Assembly (NCBI GenBank): GCA_035542155.1
Contig: DATKLX010000074.1
Coordinates: forward strand, 1 to 17,630
DNA: 17,630 bases
DNA from: DATKLX01 sp035542155
GTDB lineage: Bacteria > Chloroflexota > Anaerolineae > Anaerolineales > Anaerolineaceae
Direction: 5' to 3'
Part shown: in pieces, positions 7,210 through 16,610 of the stretch
How the letters are laid out: every line of letters begins with the position of its first letter
Position numbering within the stretch: the first letter of the stretch is position 1
Notes under the pieces: model-generated
Told to the model about the DNA's origin: nothing
Seen by the model: only the letters and a program-made list of their open reading frames with translations
The model's database searches: none
Translations under genes and position numbers: made by a program

Positions 7210-9294
7210 ATGATGTCGAGTATGAATAAGCCGGATCCAGATCGCAAGGGCTTATGGCAGCGTCCAGGTTTTTTGATCGCACTGATCCTGCTTGTCTTTC
7301 TTGTGCTTGGAATGTTCGAGGTCACCCGGTATGGTAAATCGTGGGATGAACAGTTCCGTATCCAATACGCACAAGATTCCCTGTCTGCCTACCGGGGAGT
7401 CGTTCATAATCTGACCGATGAAAAAGGCCCATTCTATGGAATGGTGGCTTTTTCAGGCGCGTTGGGTCTCTCCCAACTTGTCCCGGGATGGAGATTTATC
7501 GACGGCTGGCATTTCATGACCTATCTGGCCTTCATCGGTGGAGTATATTTCTTTTATCGCTTAAGCCGGCGATGGCTCGACTGGATCCCCGCGCTGTCCA
7601 CGACTCTCCTGTTCAGCACTCAACCGGTCATCTGGGGACATGCCTTTATCAACCCGAAAGACATTCCATTTATGGCATTCTTCTTAGCCACTGTCTGCCT
7701 GGGCCTGGAAATGGTTGATTATTTTTGTCCGCGAGGAGAGGCGCCGCTCATGCAAACGCGGGGAACGGACCAGATTGCCGCCAAGTGGATTGGGGCCAGC
7801 CGGCGCTTGAAAGCCAGCGCGATGGCCATTGGACTGGGAAGCCTGGGTTTGATTATCCTGCTTCCCCTGATCCAGAACGGGGTCGCATCCCTGGTCAGTT
7901 CCGCATACAACGCTCGATCGTCTGGAGCGGCTGGTTGGCTCTTTTCCCAAATCGCACGGAATGCTGCCACCATACCGGCGTCGGCTTATATCCATAAAGC
8001 GCAAACCCAGGTTACCTTTTTCGCAACGCTGGCCTGGTTTGGACTGCTCCTCGGTCTGTTGATCGTGGTGCGAAAGATTTTATTCCCTGAGATCAGGCCT
8101 TCTCTGTCCTTGACGTCCGGCTGGAAAGAAATGGGCGTCCAATTCAGCGGTCTTTGGTTCCGGATCAGGGATTGGGCGCAACAAGGGAGATTGAACCGAA
8201 AAACCGTTCCTGGAGGCGTTTATGCCTGGTTGAGCGAAGTCCCCGGAAACTTCATCCTTCTTCCGGTGGGGCTGGCAGGCTGCTTTTTCGGTTTCAGCAC
8301 CGGGATCCGGACCCTGGGGATCGCATCGGCGGCAATGGTGGGTATCTATTTTTTCTGCAAATCCCCCCGGAAAGCGGCGCCAGTTTTGCTGGCGTACCTT
8401 GTGATCGGGGTGCTGGTGACTTACCTGTTATGGCCTTATCTCTGGAAGGAACCGCTGGCCCACTATCTTACAGCGCTGTCAAAATCAGCCAACTTTGGCA
8501 AAAAATCCAGCTTTGTGACCTTCGCCGGGATGCAGGTGAGCACAGCGGATATGCCCGCCAGCTATCTACCCACCTTATTAAGTCTCCAATTTACCGAACC
8601 TGCCCTCGCGCTGATCTGCATCGGAGTGGTGGTCGGCGCAATCTATATCTGGAAACGGGCCAGTCTGCGCCTGGATTTGTTCCTGTTCATGGCCTGGTTC
8701 GCAGCCCCATTCATCGCGGCAATTGTCCTGCACTCTTCTGTCTACAACAATTTTCGCCAATTCCTATTCGCAATTCCACCGCTATTCATCCTGGGCGGGC
8801 TGGCTTTCCAAATCCTGTTCGATTTCCTCAACGCACTGAACCGGAAGATCCTTTTCGGGGTGATTGTGATCGCAGCGCTTTTACCCGGGCTATACTGGAG
8901 CTGGCAGCTTCACCCGTACGAATATATCTATTACAACAGCCTGACCGGAGGCGTACAACGAGCCTACCGGTATTACGACCTGGATTACTGGGCGACTTCG
9001 ATGCGAGAAGACATCGAATATCTAAACCGGACGGCTCCCCGGGATGCAACCATCTATCTTCAATCGAATGACATGATCTACATCGCCAAGGAGTATGCTC
9101 GCGCCGATTTCTCCCTGATCAGCAACCTGCCAGGGAACGAACCAGCGCCTTTTTACACAGCGCTTCTGTCTGAAAATTACAACGATCGAACAGCCTTTCC
9201 TGATTCGGAGATCCTATATTCGGTGAAACGAGAAGGCGCGGTTTTATCGGTGGTCAAACTCGTGAAGCCGGGTGACTCCCTCAGCGGGAGGTGA
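7210..9294 (+). CDS. GT-C fold membrane glycosyltransferase, GT39/ArnT-PMT-like
   Basis: An integral membrane protein of 694 aa from ATG 7210. Other in-frame starts are TTG 7192, ATG 7213 and ATG 7222; a weak GAG six nt before 7210 favours that one. It has a first helix (FLIALILLVFLVLG) followed by an acidic pair in SWDEQFR (D46, E47), as in the first outer loop of PMT/ArnT enzymes where the catalytic aspartate sits. A second conserved loop reads HAFINPKDIPF (about 144-154). About ten or more hydrophobic segments follow, and the C-terminal soluble part contains YYNSLTGGVQRAYRYYDLDY. Such enzymes move a sugar from a polyprenyl-phosphate carrier to protein or lipid outside the membrane. The acceptor and sugar are unknown. 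By eye it is less GC-rich than the downstream operon. Confidence 0.82.
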   Translation: MMSSMNKPDPDRKGLWQRPGFLIALILLVFLVLGMFEVTRYGKSWDEQFRIQYAQDSLSAYRGVVHNLTDEKGPFYGMVAFSGALGLSQLVPGWRFIDGWHFMTYLAFIGGVYFFYRLSRRWLDWIPALSTTLLFSTQPVIWGHAFINPKDIPFMAFFLATVCLGLEMVDYFCPRGEAPLMQTRGTDQIAAKWIGASRRLKASAMAIGLGSLGLIILLPLIQNGVASLVSSAYNARSSGAAGWLFSQIARNAATIPASAYIHKAQTQVTFFATLAWFGLLLGLLIVVRKILFPEIRPSLSLTSGWKEMGVQFSGLWFRIRDWAQQGRLNRKTVPGGVYAWLSEVPGNFILLPVGLAGCFFGFSTGIRTLGIASAAMVGIYFFCKSPRKAAPVLLAYLVIGVLVTYLLWPYLWKEPLAHYLTALSKSANFGKKSSFVTFAGMQVSTADMPASYLPTLLSLQFTEPALALICIGVVVGAIYIWKRASLRLDLFLFMAWFAAPFIAAIVLHSSVYNNFRQFLFAIPPLFILGGLAFQILFDFLNALNRKILFGVIVIAALLPGLYWSWQLHPYEYIYYNSLTGGVQRAYRYYDLDYWATSMREDIEYLNRTAPRDATIYLQSNDMIYIAKEYARADFSLISNLPGNEPAPFYTALLSENYNDRTAFPDSEILYSVKREGAVLSVVKLVKPGDSLSGR

Positions 9295-9344
9295 CCGCTT
9301 GGATCTTCTTTCCAACAGGATCGTCTATCGGGAAAAATTTGCCC

Positions 9345-9373
9345 TTGACCATCTGCCCCTTCTCCGCTAAAAT
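9345..9373 (+). promoter_or_regulatory. Sigma70-like promoter for the ffh operon
   Basis: TTGACC (9345-9350) and TAAAAT (9368-9373) are separated by 17 bp; each matches consensus at five of six positions. The predicted transcription start is near 9380, giving a leader of about 50 nt to the GTG at 9430. It lies in the 135-bp gap after the GT39-like gene and is the only good promoter seen ahead of the ffh-topA series. Confidence 0.7.
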
Positions 9374-9429
9374 TGACTGTCCTTCCCTGAAAAAGGGGAG
9401 ATCTATTTCTGTGCCGAAGATTAAAGAAC

Positions 9430-10742
<1,313 letters not shown>

Positions 10743-10752
<10 letters not shown>

Positions 10753-10769
10753 ACCAAACCAATTTTTTT
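10743..10769 (+). terminator. Weak intrinsic terminator/attenuator at the ffh stop codon
   Basis: The stem GTTTGG (10743-10748) pairs perfectly with CCAAAC (10754-10759) around the loop ATAGA, which holds most of the TAG stop. CAA then separates it from a run of seven T (10763-10769). The stem is only 6 bp, so partial termination between ffh and rpsP is more likely than a full stop. Confidence 0.45.
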
Positions 10770-10792
10770 GATTCTATAGGAGAAAGTTTTCG

Positions 10793-11134
10793 ATGGTTCG
10801 AATACGATTGCGCCGCGTCGGCCTCAAGGGCCAGCCCAGCTACCGGATCGTTGTTGCGGACAAAGAGGCTCCGCGCGACGGACGATTCCTGGAGATCGTT
10901 GGTTTTTACAACCCCCGCACCCAGCCTCACACGGTTGAGCTTCACGAAGACCGGATTTATGATTGGATGCAAAAGGGAGCCCAACCCAGCGAGTCGGTGA
11001 TCAAAGTGTTCAACAGCGTCGGCCTGATGGATCGTTTCGCCCGGTTAAAGAAAGGCGAATCTGTCGAAGCGTTGCTGGCCGAATCCAACGCTTATTTCGC
11101 CAACCGCATAGTTGATTCACGCACCAATTCGTAA
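10793..11134 (+). CDS. rpsP: 30S ribosomal protein S16
   Basis: A 113-aa ribosomal protein of the small-subunit body, needed for 30S assembly. The N-terminus MVRIRLRRVGLKGQPSYRIV and the following RDGRFLEIVGFYNP (about 29-42) are characteristic of S16. The ATG is preceded by AGGAG ten nt upstream. Bacterial S16 is often 80-90 aa; the additional 25 or so residues at the C-terminus (after about 85) form a tail rich in Ala, Glu, Asn and Ser with no recognisable motif. It lies 40 bp after ffh and 49 bp before khpA. Confidence 0.98.
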   Translation: MVRIRLRRVGLKGQPSYRIVVADKEAPRDGRFLEIVGFYNPRTQPHTVELHEDRIYDWMQKGAQPSESVIKVFNSVGLMDRFARLKKGESVEALLAESNAYFANRIVDSRTNS

Positions 11135-11183
11135 AACCAGCCTGTAAGTATCAGATTGGGCTGTTCACTCGTAAGGAGGCAGC

Positions 11184-11420
11184 GTGAAGGATTTAGTGGA
11201 ATTTGTTGCTCGTTCACTTGTTGACGACCCCACCCAGGTCCTGGTCAACCAATCGCGCGGGGGCGGCAAGGTCCACCTGGAGCTGCACGTCTCGAAAGAA
11301 GACATGGGCCGGGTGATTGGGAAAGGGGGGCGGGTCGCGAACGCGATGCGGGTGCTGTTGCGCGTCGCCGCCGCCCGGGAAGGTAAGCAAGTCACCCTGG
11401 ATGTGATCGAGCCGCGATGA
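11184..11420 (+). CDS. khpA: KH-domain RNA-binding protein KhpA
   Basis: A 78-aa single KH-domain protein. KhpA-type proteins bind RNA, in some bacteria as a heterodimer with KhpB (Jag/EloR), and affect cell elongation and RNA metabolism; no khpB is present here. The GxxG loop is seen as VIGKGGRVANAMR (44-56, GKGG at 46-49). The GTG start has a very strong Shine-Dalgarno (AAGGAGG) about 5 nt ahead. Its position between rpsP and rimM is the classical place for this gene (ylqC in Bacillus). Its final ATGA overlaps the rimM start, implying coupled translation. Confidence 0.95.
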   Translation: MKDLVEFVARSLVDDPTQVLVNQSRGGGKVHLELHVSKEDMGRVIGKGGRVANAMRVLLRVAAAREGKQVTLDVIEPR

Positions 11421-11983
11421 TCCGGCGCCGACCATCCAAAACTTCTGACCGGCAAGAACTGGATGCAGGCTCGCCAAGGCAAGGCGAGCCTGTCTTCTTA
11501 GTGGTTGGGCGGCTGCGCCGACCGCACGGGGTGAAAGGCGAGATCATCCTGGAGCTGATCACCGATTTCCCCCAGCGACTGCGGAAGGGGATCACCATAT
11601 ACGTAGGCGACGACCATCTGCCGCTGGAAATCGCTTCCCGGCGGGTGCACCCCCCTTGCCTGTTGCTGTCGTTCCGTGAATACCCTGACCGAGATTCGGT
11701 GGGCGAGCTGCGCAACGAACTGGTGTACGTGCGCGCGGACCAACTCCCATCGCTGCCCGAGGGCGAATATTACCACCACCAATTGATCGGCCTGGAAGCG
11801 GTGACCGAAGACGAAACCGCGTTGGGGGTGCTGGAAGAAATCCTGGAAACCGGCGCAGCCGACGTATACCTGGTGCGCACGCCCGAGGGGAAGGAGTTGC
11901 TATTCCCGGCGCTGGAAGAAGTAATTCGGGGGATCGACCTGGAGAAAAAACAAATCACGATCCGCCCGCAAGAATGGGAGTAA
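11417..11983 (+). CDS. rimM: Ribosome maturation factor RimM
   Basis: A 188-aa protein that assists late 30S assembly by binding near S19 and 16S rRNA. The N-terminal RimM domain begins at about residue 26 with VFLVVGRLRRPHGVKGE, and a PRC-barrel follows (about 115-185, with EYYHHQLIGLEAV and LLFPALEEVIRGID). The start ATG overlaps the khpA stop by 4 bp. Residues 1-25 are an extra N-terminal stretch not typical of RimM; the DNA for residues 17-26 forms a perfect hairpin. A GTG at 11501 would cut into the conserved domain and lacks a Shine-Dalgarno, so the longer form is preferred. Confidence 0.95.
   Translation: MIRRRPSKTSDRQELDAGSPRQGEPVFLVVGRLRRPHGVKGEIILELITDFPQRLRKGITIYVGDDHLPLEIASRRVHPPCLLLSFREYPDRDSVGELRNELVYVRADQLPSLPEGEYYHHQLIGLEAVTEDETALGVLEEILETGAADVYLVRTPEGKELLFPALEEVIRGIDLEKKQITIRPQEWE
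11466..11492. repeat. Perfect 10-bp stem hairpin inside the 5' end of rimM
   Basis: CAGGCTCGCC (11466-11475) and GGCGAGCCTG (11483-11492) are exact complements around the 7-nt loop AAGGCAA. The stem is very GC-rich and lies 46 nt after the khpA stop, inside the non-conserved N-terminal codons of rimM. No T-run follows, so it is not a normal terminator. It could be an RNA-processing or stability element or an inserted palindromic repeat. Confidence 0.6.
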
Positions 11984-11988
11984 TAGCG

Positions 11989-13119
11989 ATGGGGGGTCTG
12001 GATTCAAGAGCTTACTGGGTTGGCTTCAACATGGTCAAAGGGATCGGGGCGGTGCGCGTGCGCGCCCTGATCAGCGCTTTCGGCAACCTCGAAGCCGCCT
12101 GGGGCGCGACGCCCCAGCAGTTGCTCACCGCCGGGTTGAGCGTGCGCATCGTAGAAAACTTCTTGCTGATGCGTAAAAAAGTGGATCTGGAAGCGACCTG
12201 GGAGAAAATCCGCCAGGCTCAAATCGAGGTGGTCACCTGGGATGACGAAGACTACCCCGGCCGGTTGAAAGAGATCGACCAGCCCCCACCGCTGTTATAC
12301 ACCCGCGGCGGCTTCCAGCCAGAAGACGAATGGGCAGTGGCCATCGTGGGGACGCGGCGGATCACACCCTATGGGCGCCAGGTGGCAGAAGACGCGGGGG
12401 CTTTCCTGGCGCGGAATAAAGTCACCGTGGTGAGCGGGCTGGCGCGAGGAGTCGACGCTACGGCGCACGATGCGGCGCTCAAAGCCGGCGGGCGGACAAT
12501 CGCGGTCCTGGGGAGCGGGGTAGATCGAATTTACCCGCCCGAAAACGGGCGACTGGCGGAGCGAATTGTGGCGCAAGGAGCTGTGGTGAGCGATTATGCC
12601 CCGGGGACGCCGCCGGACGCGGCCAATTTCCCGCCGCGGAACCGGATCATCTCCGGCCTATCGTTGGCCACGATCGTGATCGAGGCTGGAGATGAAAGCG
12701 GGGCTCTGATCACCGCAACGTTTGCGGCGGAGCAGGGCAGGGAGGTTTTTGCCGTCCCGGGAAATATCTTTGCCCCGCAGAGCAAAGGCGCCAACCGGTT
12801 GATCCGGGATGGAGCGCGGCCGCTGTTGAAGATGGAGGAGATCCTCGAAGCCCTGGAGCTGACCCAGGTTTCGGAACATCAGGCGGCGCGGACGCTGATC
12901 CCGGCGGATGATTCCGAAGCCGAGATCTTGAAAGTCTTAGGCGCAGAACTGGTGCATATAGATGAAATCCGCGCCCAATTGGACTTGCCAATCGAAAAAG
13001 TCTCTGCTACACTGACAATGATGGAACTCAAAGGCATGGTCCGCCAGACAGGCGGAATGAACTATATGGCTGTGCGCGAATCCCAGGGTGAATACCGGAT
13101 AGACGAGGATCATGGCTGA
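11989..13119 (+). CDS. dprA: DNA-processing protein DprA (Smf)
   Basis: A 376-aa protein that binds incoming single-stranded DNA and loads RecA in natural transformation; it is also widespread in non-competent bacteria. An N-terminal helical (SAM/HhH-like) region spans 1-70. The Rossmann domain follows with GTRRITPYGR (121-130), VSGLARGVDATAHDAAL (148-164), LGSGVDRIYPPEN (174-186) and FPPRNRIISGLS (214-225). A C-terminal winged-helix domain lies at about 308-362. ATG 11989 is preferred because GGGAG (11976-11980) sits 8 nt ahead; ATG 11974 would overlap rimM by 10 bp. It overlaps manC by 8 bp. dprA next to topA is a known arrangement, here with manC between them. Confidence 0.95.
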   Translation: MGGLDSRAYWVGFNMVKGIGAVRVRALISAFGNLEAAWGATPQQLLTAGLSVRIVENFLLMRKKVDLEATWEKIRQAQIEVVTWDDEDYPGRLKEIDQPPPLLYTRGGFQPEDEWAVAIVGTRRITPYGRQVAEDAGAFLARNKVTVVSGLARGVDATAHDAALKAGGRTIAVLGSGVDRIYPPENGRLAERIVAQGAVVSDYAPGTPPDAANFPPRNRIISGLSLATIVIEAGDESGALITATFAAEQGREVFAVPGNIFAPQSKGANRLIRDGARPLLKMEEILEALELTQVSEHQAARTLIPADDSEAEILKVLGAELVHIDEIRAQLDLPIEKVSATLTMMELKGMVRQTGGMNYMAVRESQGEYRIDEDHG

Positions 13120-14203
13120 ACAATATTACGCTGTCATCATGGCCGGCGGGGGCGGTACACGCCTCTGGCCGCTGTCAAGAAAGTCGCGTCCCAAGCAAAT
13201 GCTCCGAGTTTTTGGAGAGCGAACTCTCTTCCAGATTGCGGTCGACCGGTTAGAAGGCCTTTTCCCGCCGGAACGGATCCTGGTGGTGACTGTGGCCGAC
13301 CAGGCCGCAGCGCTGCGGGTATCCAGGCCGGAAATCCCCACCGAAAATTTCTTAATCGAGCCGAGGCCCCGCGGAACGGCATCCGTGGTGGGGATGGCGG
13401 CCACTGCAATCCACCAGCGCGATCCGCAAGCGGTGATGGCCATCCTGACGGCGGACCATTTTATCGAAAACGAAGCGCTCTTCCGCGAGCTGCTCGAAGC
13501 GGCGTGCAGCGTAGCCGAAGATGGATTCCTGGTTACGTTGGGGATCACCCCTACCTTTCCTTCGGTCGGGTACGGCTACATCCAGATGGGCGAGCCGCTG
13601 GGGAAATACGGGCAGTTCCTGGTCTACCGGGTCCTGCGGTTCAAGGAAAAACCGAGCGAGGACCAGGCGCGCGAGATGCTGGCCGGCGGAGACCATGCCT
13701 GGAACTCGGGGATGTTTATCTGGCGCACGGACCAGATTCTGGAGGAATTTCGCCGGCAAATGCCGGATCTCGCAGAGAAACTGGACCTGATCGCGCGGGC
13801 CTGGTCGACGAGTGACCGCCAACGAGTGGTCGGGGAAATCTGGCCGACAATCAAGAACGAAACGATCGATTATGGCATCATGGAACATGCAAGGAATGTA
13901 GCCGTGATTCCCGCCAAAGGATTAGGCTGGAATGATGTGGGCAGTTGGGATTCGCTGTTTGACGTGATCCCTGAGGACGAACATGGAAACATCGTCCTGG
14001 GCGCGAATCACCTCTCGCTGGACACATTGAATTCGCTGGTTTGCGAAGATGGCTCAGACCGGCTGATCGTGACCATCGGGGTCAAAGACCTGGTGGTCGT
14101 CGATACAGGGGATGCTCTATTGATTTGTGAAAAAAGCCAGGCACAAAAGGTAAAGGATGTCGTCAACCGATTGAAGCAAGAACAACGCAGCCAGTATCTT
14201 TAG
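13112..14203 (+). CDS. manC: Mannose-1-phosphate guanylyltransferase (GDP-mannose pyrophosphorylase)
   Basis: A 363-aa cytoplasmic enzyme that makes GDP-mannose from mannose-1-phosphate and GTP, feeding mannosylation and fucose/rhamnose-type sugar pathways. The nucleotidyltransferase signature is MAGGGGTRLWPLSRKSRPKQ (10-29). Other family motifs are IEPRPRGTA (82-90), FKEKPS (177-182), WNSGMF (197-202), DYGIMEHA (253-260) and GLGWNDVGSWDSL (270-282). The length fits the single-domain form; there is no C-terminal cupin (phosphomannose isomerase) as in bifunctional AlgA/ManC. The start overlaps dprA by 8 bp, so it is co-translated in this operon. A closely related specificity cannot be excluded, but the WPLS and IEPRPRGTA motifs favour mannose-1-phosphate. 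Confidence 0.93.
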   Translation: MAEQYYAVIMAGGGGTRLWPLSRKSRPKQMLRVFGERTLFQIAVDRLEGLFPPERILVVTVADQAAALRVSRPEIPTENFLIEPRPRGTASVVGMAATAIHQRDPQAVMAILTADHFIENEALFRELLEAACSVAEDGFLVTLGITPTFPSVGYGYIQMGEPLGKYGQFLVYRVLRFKEKPSEDQAREMLAGGDHAWNSGMFIWRTDQILEEFRRQMPDLAEKLDLIARAWSTSDRQRVVGEIWPTIKNETIDYGIMEHARNVAVIPAKGLGWNDVGSWDSLFDVIPEDEHGNIVLGANHLSLDTLNSLVCEDGSDRLIVTIGVKDLVVVDTGDALLICEKSQAQKVKDVVNRLKQEQRSQYL

Positions 14204-14215
14204 GAGAGTGAATCC

Positions 14216-16540
14216 GTGGAAGCTTATTGTGTTAAGTGTAAAACCAAGCGTGAAATCAAAGATCCGGTTCCGGATTTTAATGCAGTTGGAGCTCCGGTGA
14301 CCCGCGGGACGTGCAGCGTCTGCGGGACGCGCCTGTTTCGTATGGGCCGGACACCGCAGCACGAAGGGCTGACACCCCCCGAGCACACCAGCCGGAAGAA
14401 CCCGCCGCGAGAAGGCAAGCTGGTGATCGTCGAGTCGCCGGCCAAAGCCCGAACGGTTGGGCGGTTCCTCGGCAAGGGGTACACTGTCAAGGCCTCCGTG
14501 GGGCACGTTCGCGACCTGCTGCGCTCCACCCTTGCGGTGGACGTGGACAACGATTTCGCGCCGAAATACCGGGTGCCGAACGAAAAAAAAGCGGTGGTCA
14601 AGGAGCTGAAGGAGCTGGCGCGCGGCGCGGCGGAAATTTACCTGGCGACCGATCCCGACCGTGAGGGTGAGGCGATCGCCTGGCATTTGATGGAAGCGGC
14701 GAGCATCGATCCGAAGCTTTCGCAGCGCGTGGTCTTCCACGAGATCACCCAGCTGGCGATTGCAGAGGCGTTCGCGCACCCACGCCAGATCGACATGAAC
14801 CTGGTCGACGCGCAGCAGGCGCGGCGGGTGCTCGATCGGCTGGTCGGCTATAGTATCAGCCCGATCCTGTGGCAGAAGGTACGCAGCCGGCTCTCGGCGG
14901 GGCGAGTGCAGTCGGTGGCGCTGCGGCTGATCGTCGAACGCGAGCGAGAGATCCAGGCGTTCGTGCCGGTTGAGTACTGGACGATCGGGGCTGAGTTCCG
15001 CCAGATGGGCGGCAAGATAGCTTATACCGCCAGGCTGGCCAGGATCGACGACAAGGAGCCGGAACTGCGGAACGAAGCAGTGGTCCGCCCGATCGTGGCG
15101 AACATGGAAAAAGCAAGCTACCAGGTGAGCAAAATCAAGCGCGGGGAGCGGCGGCGCAAACCGTCCTCGCCGTTTATCACCAGCACGCTGCAGCAGGAGG
15201 CTTCGCGCCGGCTGGGATACACCGCCCGGCGGACGATGGCGCTGGCGCAGCAACTCTACGAAGGCCTCGACGTGGGCGAAGGCGGGAGCACAGGCCTGAT
15301 CACCTACATGCGCACCGATTCGACCAATATCGCCGAGCAGGCGATTAAAGAGACGCGCCAGTACATCTCCCAGCGCTACGGGAATGATTTTCTCCCCGAT
15401 ACGCCGCCGACCTACCGCACGCGGGCCGTCGGAGCCCAGGAGGCTCACGAGGCGATCCGCCCCACGGGGGTGATCCGCGAGCCAGAGAAGATCAAGACCT
15501 ATCTCAGCAACGACCAGTACCGCCTGTACCAGTTGATCTGGCAGCGCTTCGTGGCATCGCAGATGGAATCGGCGGTATACGATACCTTATCGGTGGAGAT
15601 CACCGGAAAGACGGCCGAACACGAATACCTGCTGCGAACGTCCGGCTCGACGATCCGGTTCCCGGGCTTTCTGATCGTCTACGAGGAAGCGCGGGACGAA
15701 GACGTCAAGACCTCCGATGAAGAAGCGGAAAACGTCCGCATCCCGGCCGACCTGGAGGAGGGGAAGCAACAAAATCTGCTGCGCCTGCTGCCCGAACAGC
15801 ACTTTACTCAGCCTCCGCCGCGCTATTCCGAGGCGTCGCTGGTCCAGGTGCTGGAGGAATATGGCATTGGGCGGCCTTCCACCTATGCGCCGATCCTTTC
15901 GACGATCCAGGAGCGGGGATACGTGACCCGCGAGCAGAAGCGGCTGGCCCCCACTGAGACCGGGGTGCTCGTGAACGACCTGGTGGTGGAACACTTCCCG
16001 ACGATCGTTGACGTGGGTTTTACCGCGCACATGGAGGAAGACCTCGACCGGATCGCGGCCGGCAACGAGCCGTGGGTGAAGATCATCCGCGATTTCTACG
16101 AACCATTCTCAGTGAGCGTGGTCCGGGCACAGGAGCTCATGCCGACCACCAAGGCCGAGCTGGAGAAAGTGGGGCGAGCCTGCCCGGAATGTGGAAAGGA
16201 CCTGGTCATCCGCTGGGGGCGCTACGGTAAATTTATCAGTTGCAGCGGTTTCCCGGAATGCCGCCACACGGAAGCCTGGCTGGAAAAGATCGGGGTTACC
16301 TGCCCACAGGATGGTGGGGATATCGTCCAGCGCAAGACCCGCAAAGGGCGGGTTTTCTACGGCTGCGCTAACTATCCTAACTGCAATTTTACCTCGTGGA
16401 AACGGCCGATCCCGGTTCCCTGTCCAAAATGCAGTGGGGTGTTGGTGGAAGCCAACAAGCGCGAAGCGCAGTGCCTGTCTTGCCAGGAATCCTTCCTCCT
16501 CGAGAACATCAACACGGAAAAGACTACCGAGACGGCATAA
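14216..16540 (+). CDS. topA: DNA topoisomerase I (TopA) with extra N-terminal zinc ribbon
   Basis: A 774-aa type IA topoisomerase that relaxes negative supercoils. The TOPRIM domain starts at about 68 (KLVIVESPAKA, E73) with DPDREGEA (146-153). The catalytic Tyr is Y364 in GLITYMRTDST. Three C-terminal zinc-ribbon units follow: C656/C659/C676/C682, C696 with C717/C723, and C736/C739/C753/C756. The middle unit lacks its second cysteine (CPQD). Residues 1-44 form an extra domain with paired cysteines C5/C8 and C33/C36 (YCVKCKTKRE, GTCSVCG), resembling the small DUF5679 protein, joined by a linker (45-66). The GTG start has AGGAG nine nt upstream and lies 12 bp after manC, so the fused frame is real by sequence. 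By position it is the last gene of the tight operon. Confidence 0.97.
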   Translation: MEAYCVKCKTKREIKDPVPDFNAVGAPVTRGTCSVCGTRLFRMGRTPQHEGLTPPEHTSRKNPPREGKLVIVESPAKARTVGRFLGKGYTVKASVGHVRDLLRSTLAVDVDNDFAPKYRVPNEKKAVVKELKELARGAAEIYLATDPDREGEAIAWHLMEAASIDPKLSQRVVFHEITQLAIAEAFAHPRQIDMNLVDAQQARRVLDRLVGYSISPILWQKVRSRLSAGRVQSVALRLIVEREREIQAFVPVEYWTIGAEFRQMGGKIAYTARLARIDDKEPELRNEAVVRPIVANMEKASYQVSKIKRGERRRKPSSPFITSTLQQEASRRLGYTARRTMALAQQLYEGLDVGEGGSTGLITYMRTDSTNIAEQAIKETRQYISQRYGNDFLPDTPPTYRTRAVGAQEAHEAIRPTGVIREPEKIKTYLSNDQYRLYQLIWQRFVASQMESAVYDTLSVEITGKTAEHEYLLRTSGSTIRFPGFLIVYEEARDEDVKTSDEEAENVRIPADLEEGKQQNLLRLLPEQHFTQPPPRYSEASLVQVLEEYGIGRPSTYAPILSTIQERGYVTREQKRLAPTETGVLVNDLVVEHFPTIVDVGFTAHMEEDLDRIAAGNEPWVKIIRDFYEPFSVSVVRAQELMPTTKAELEKVGRACPECGKDLVIRWGRYGKFISCSGFPECRHTEAWLEKIGVTCPQDGGDIVQRKTRKGRVFYGCANYPNCNFTSWKRPIPVPCPKCSGVLVEANKREAQCLSCQESFLLENINTEKTTETA

Positions 16541-16580
16541 AGCTTGCAACACTGAAAGGGAACAGCAAGTCCATTTTCGA

Positions 16581-16609
16581 TTGCATGTTCAAAATATTTG
16601 TTCTACAAT
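16581..16609 (+). promoter_or_regulatory. Possible sigma70-like promoter downstream of topA
   Basis: TTGCAT (16581-16586) and TACAAT (16604-16609) are separated by 17 bp in an AT-rich stretch of the 136-bp topA-downstream gap. The -10 matches at five of six positions and the -35 only at three. The predicted start near 16616 falls within the palindrome at 16611-16628. Confidence 0.45.
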
Positions 16610-16610
16610 A

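Noticed and set aside
9275..9292. Small hairpin CTCCC-TCAGC-GGGAG at the end of the GT39-like gene
   Set aside because: The stem is only 5 bp, inside the coding end, with no T-run after it; not convincing as a terminator.
14117..15448. A long leftward open frame (443 codons) opposite manC/topA
   Set aside because: It lies wholly antisense to well-supported manC and topA motifs. Its translation is rich in Arg, His and Pro as expected for a GC-rich shadow frame, and it has no recognisable domain.
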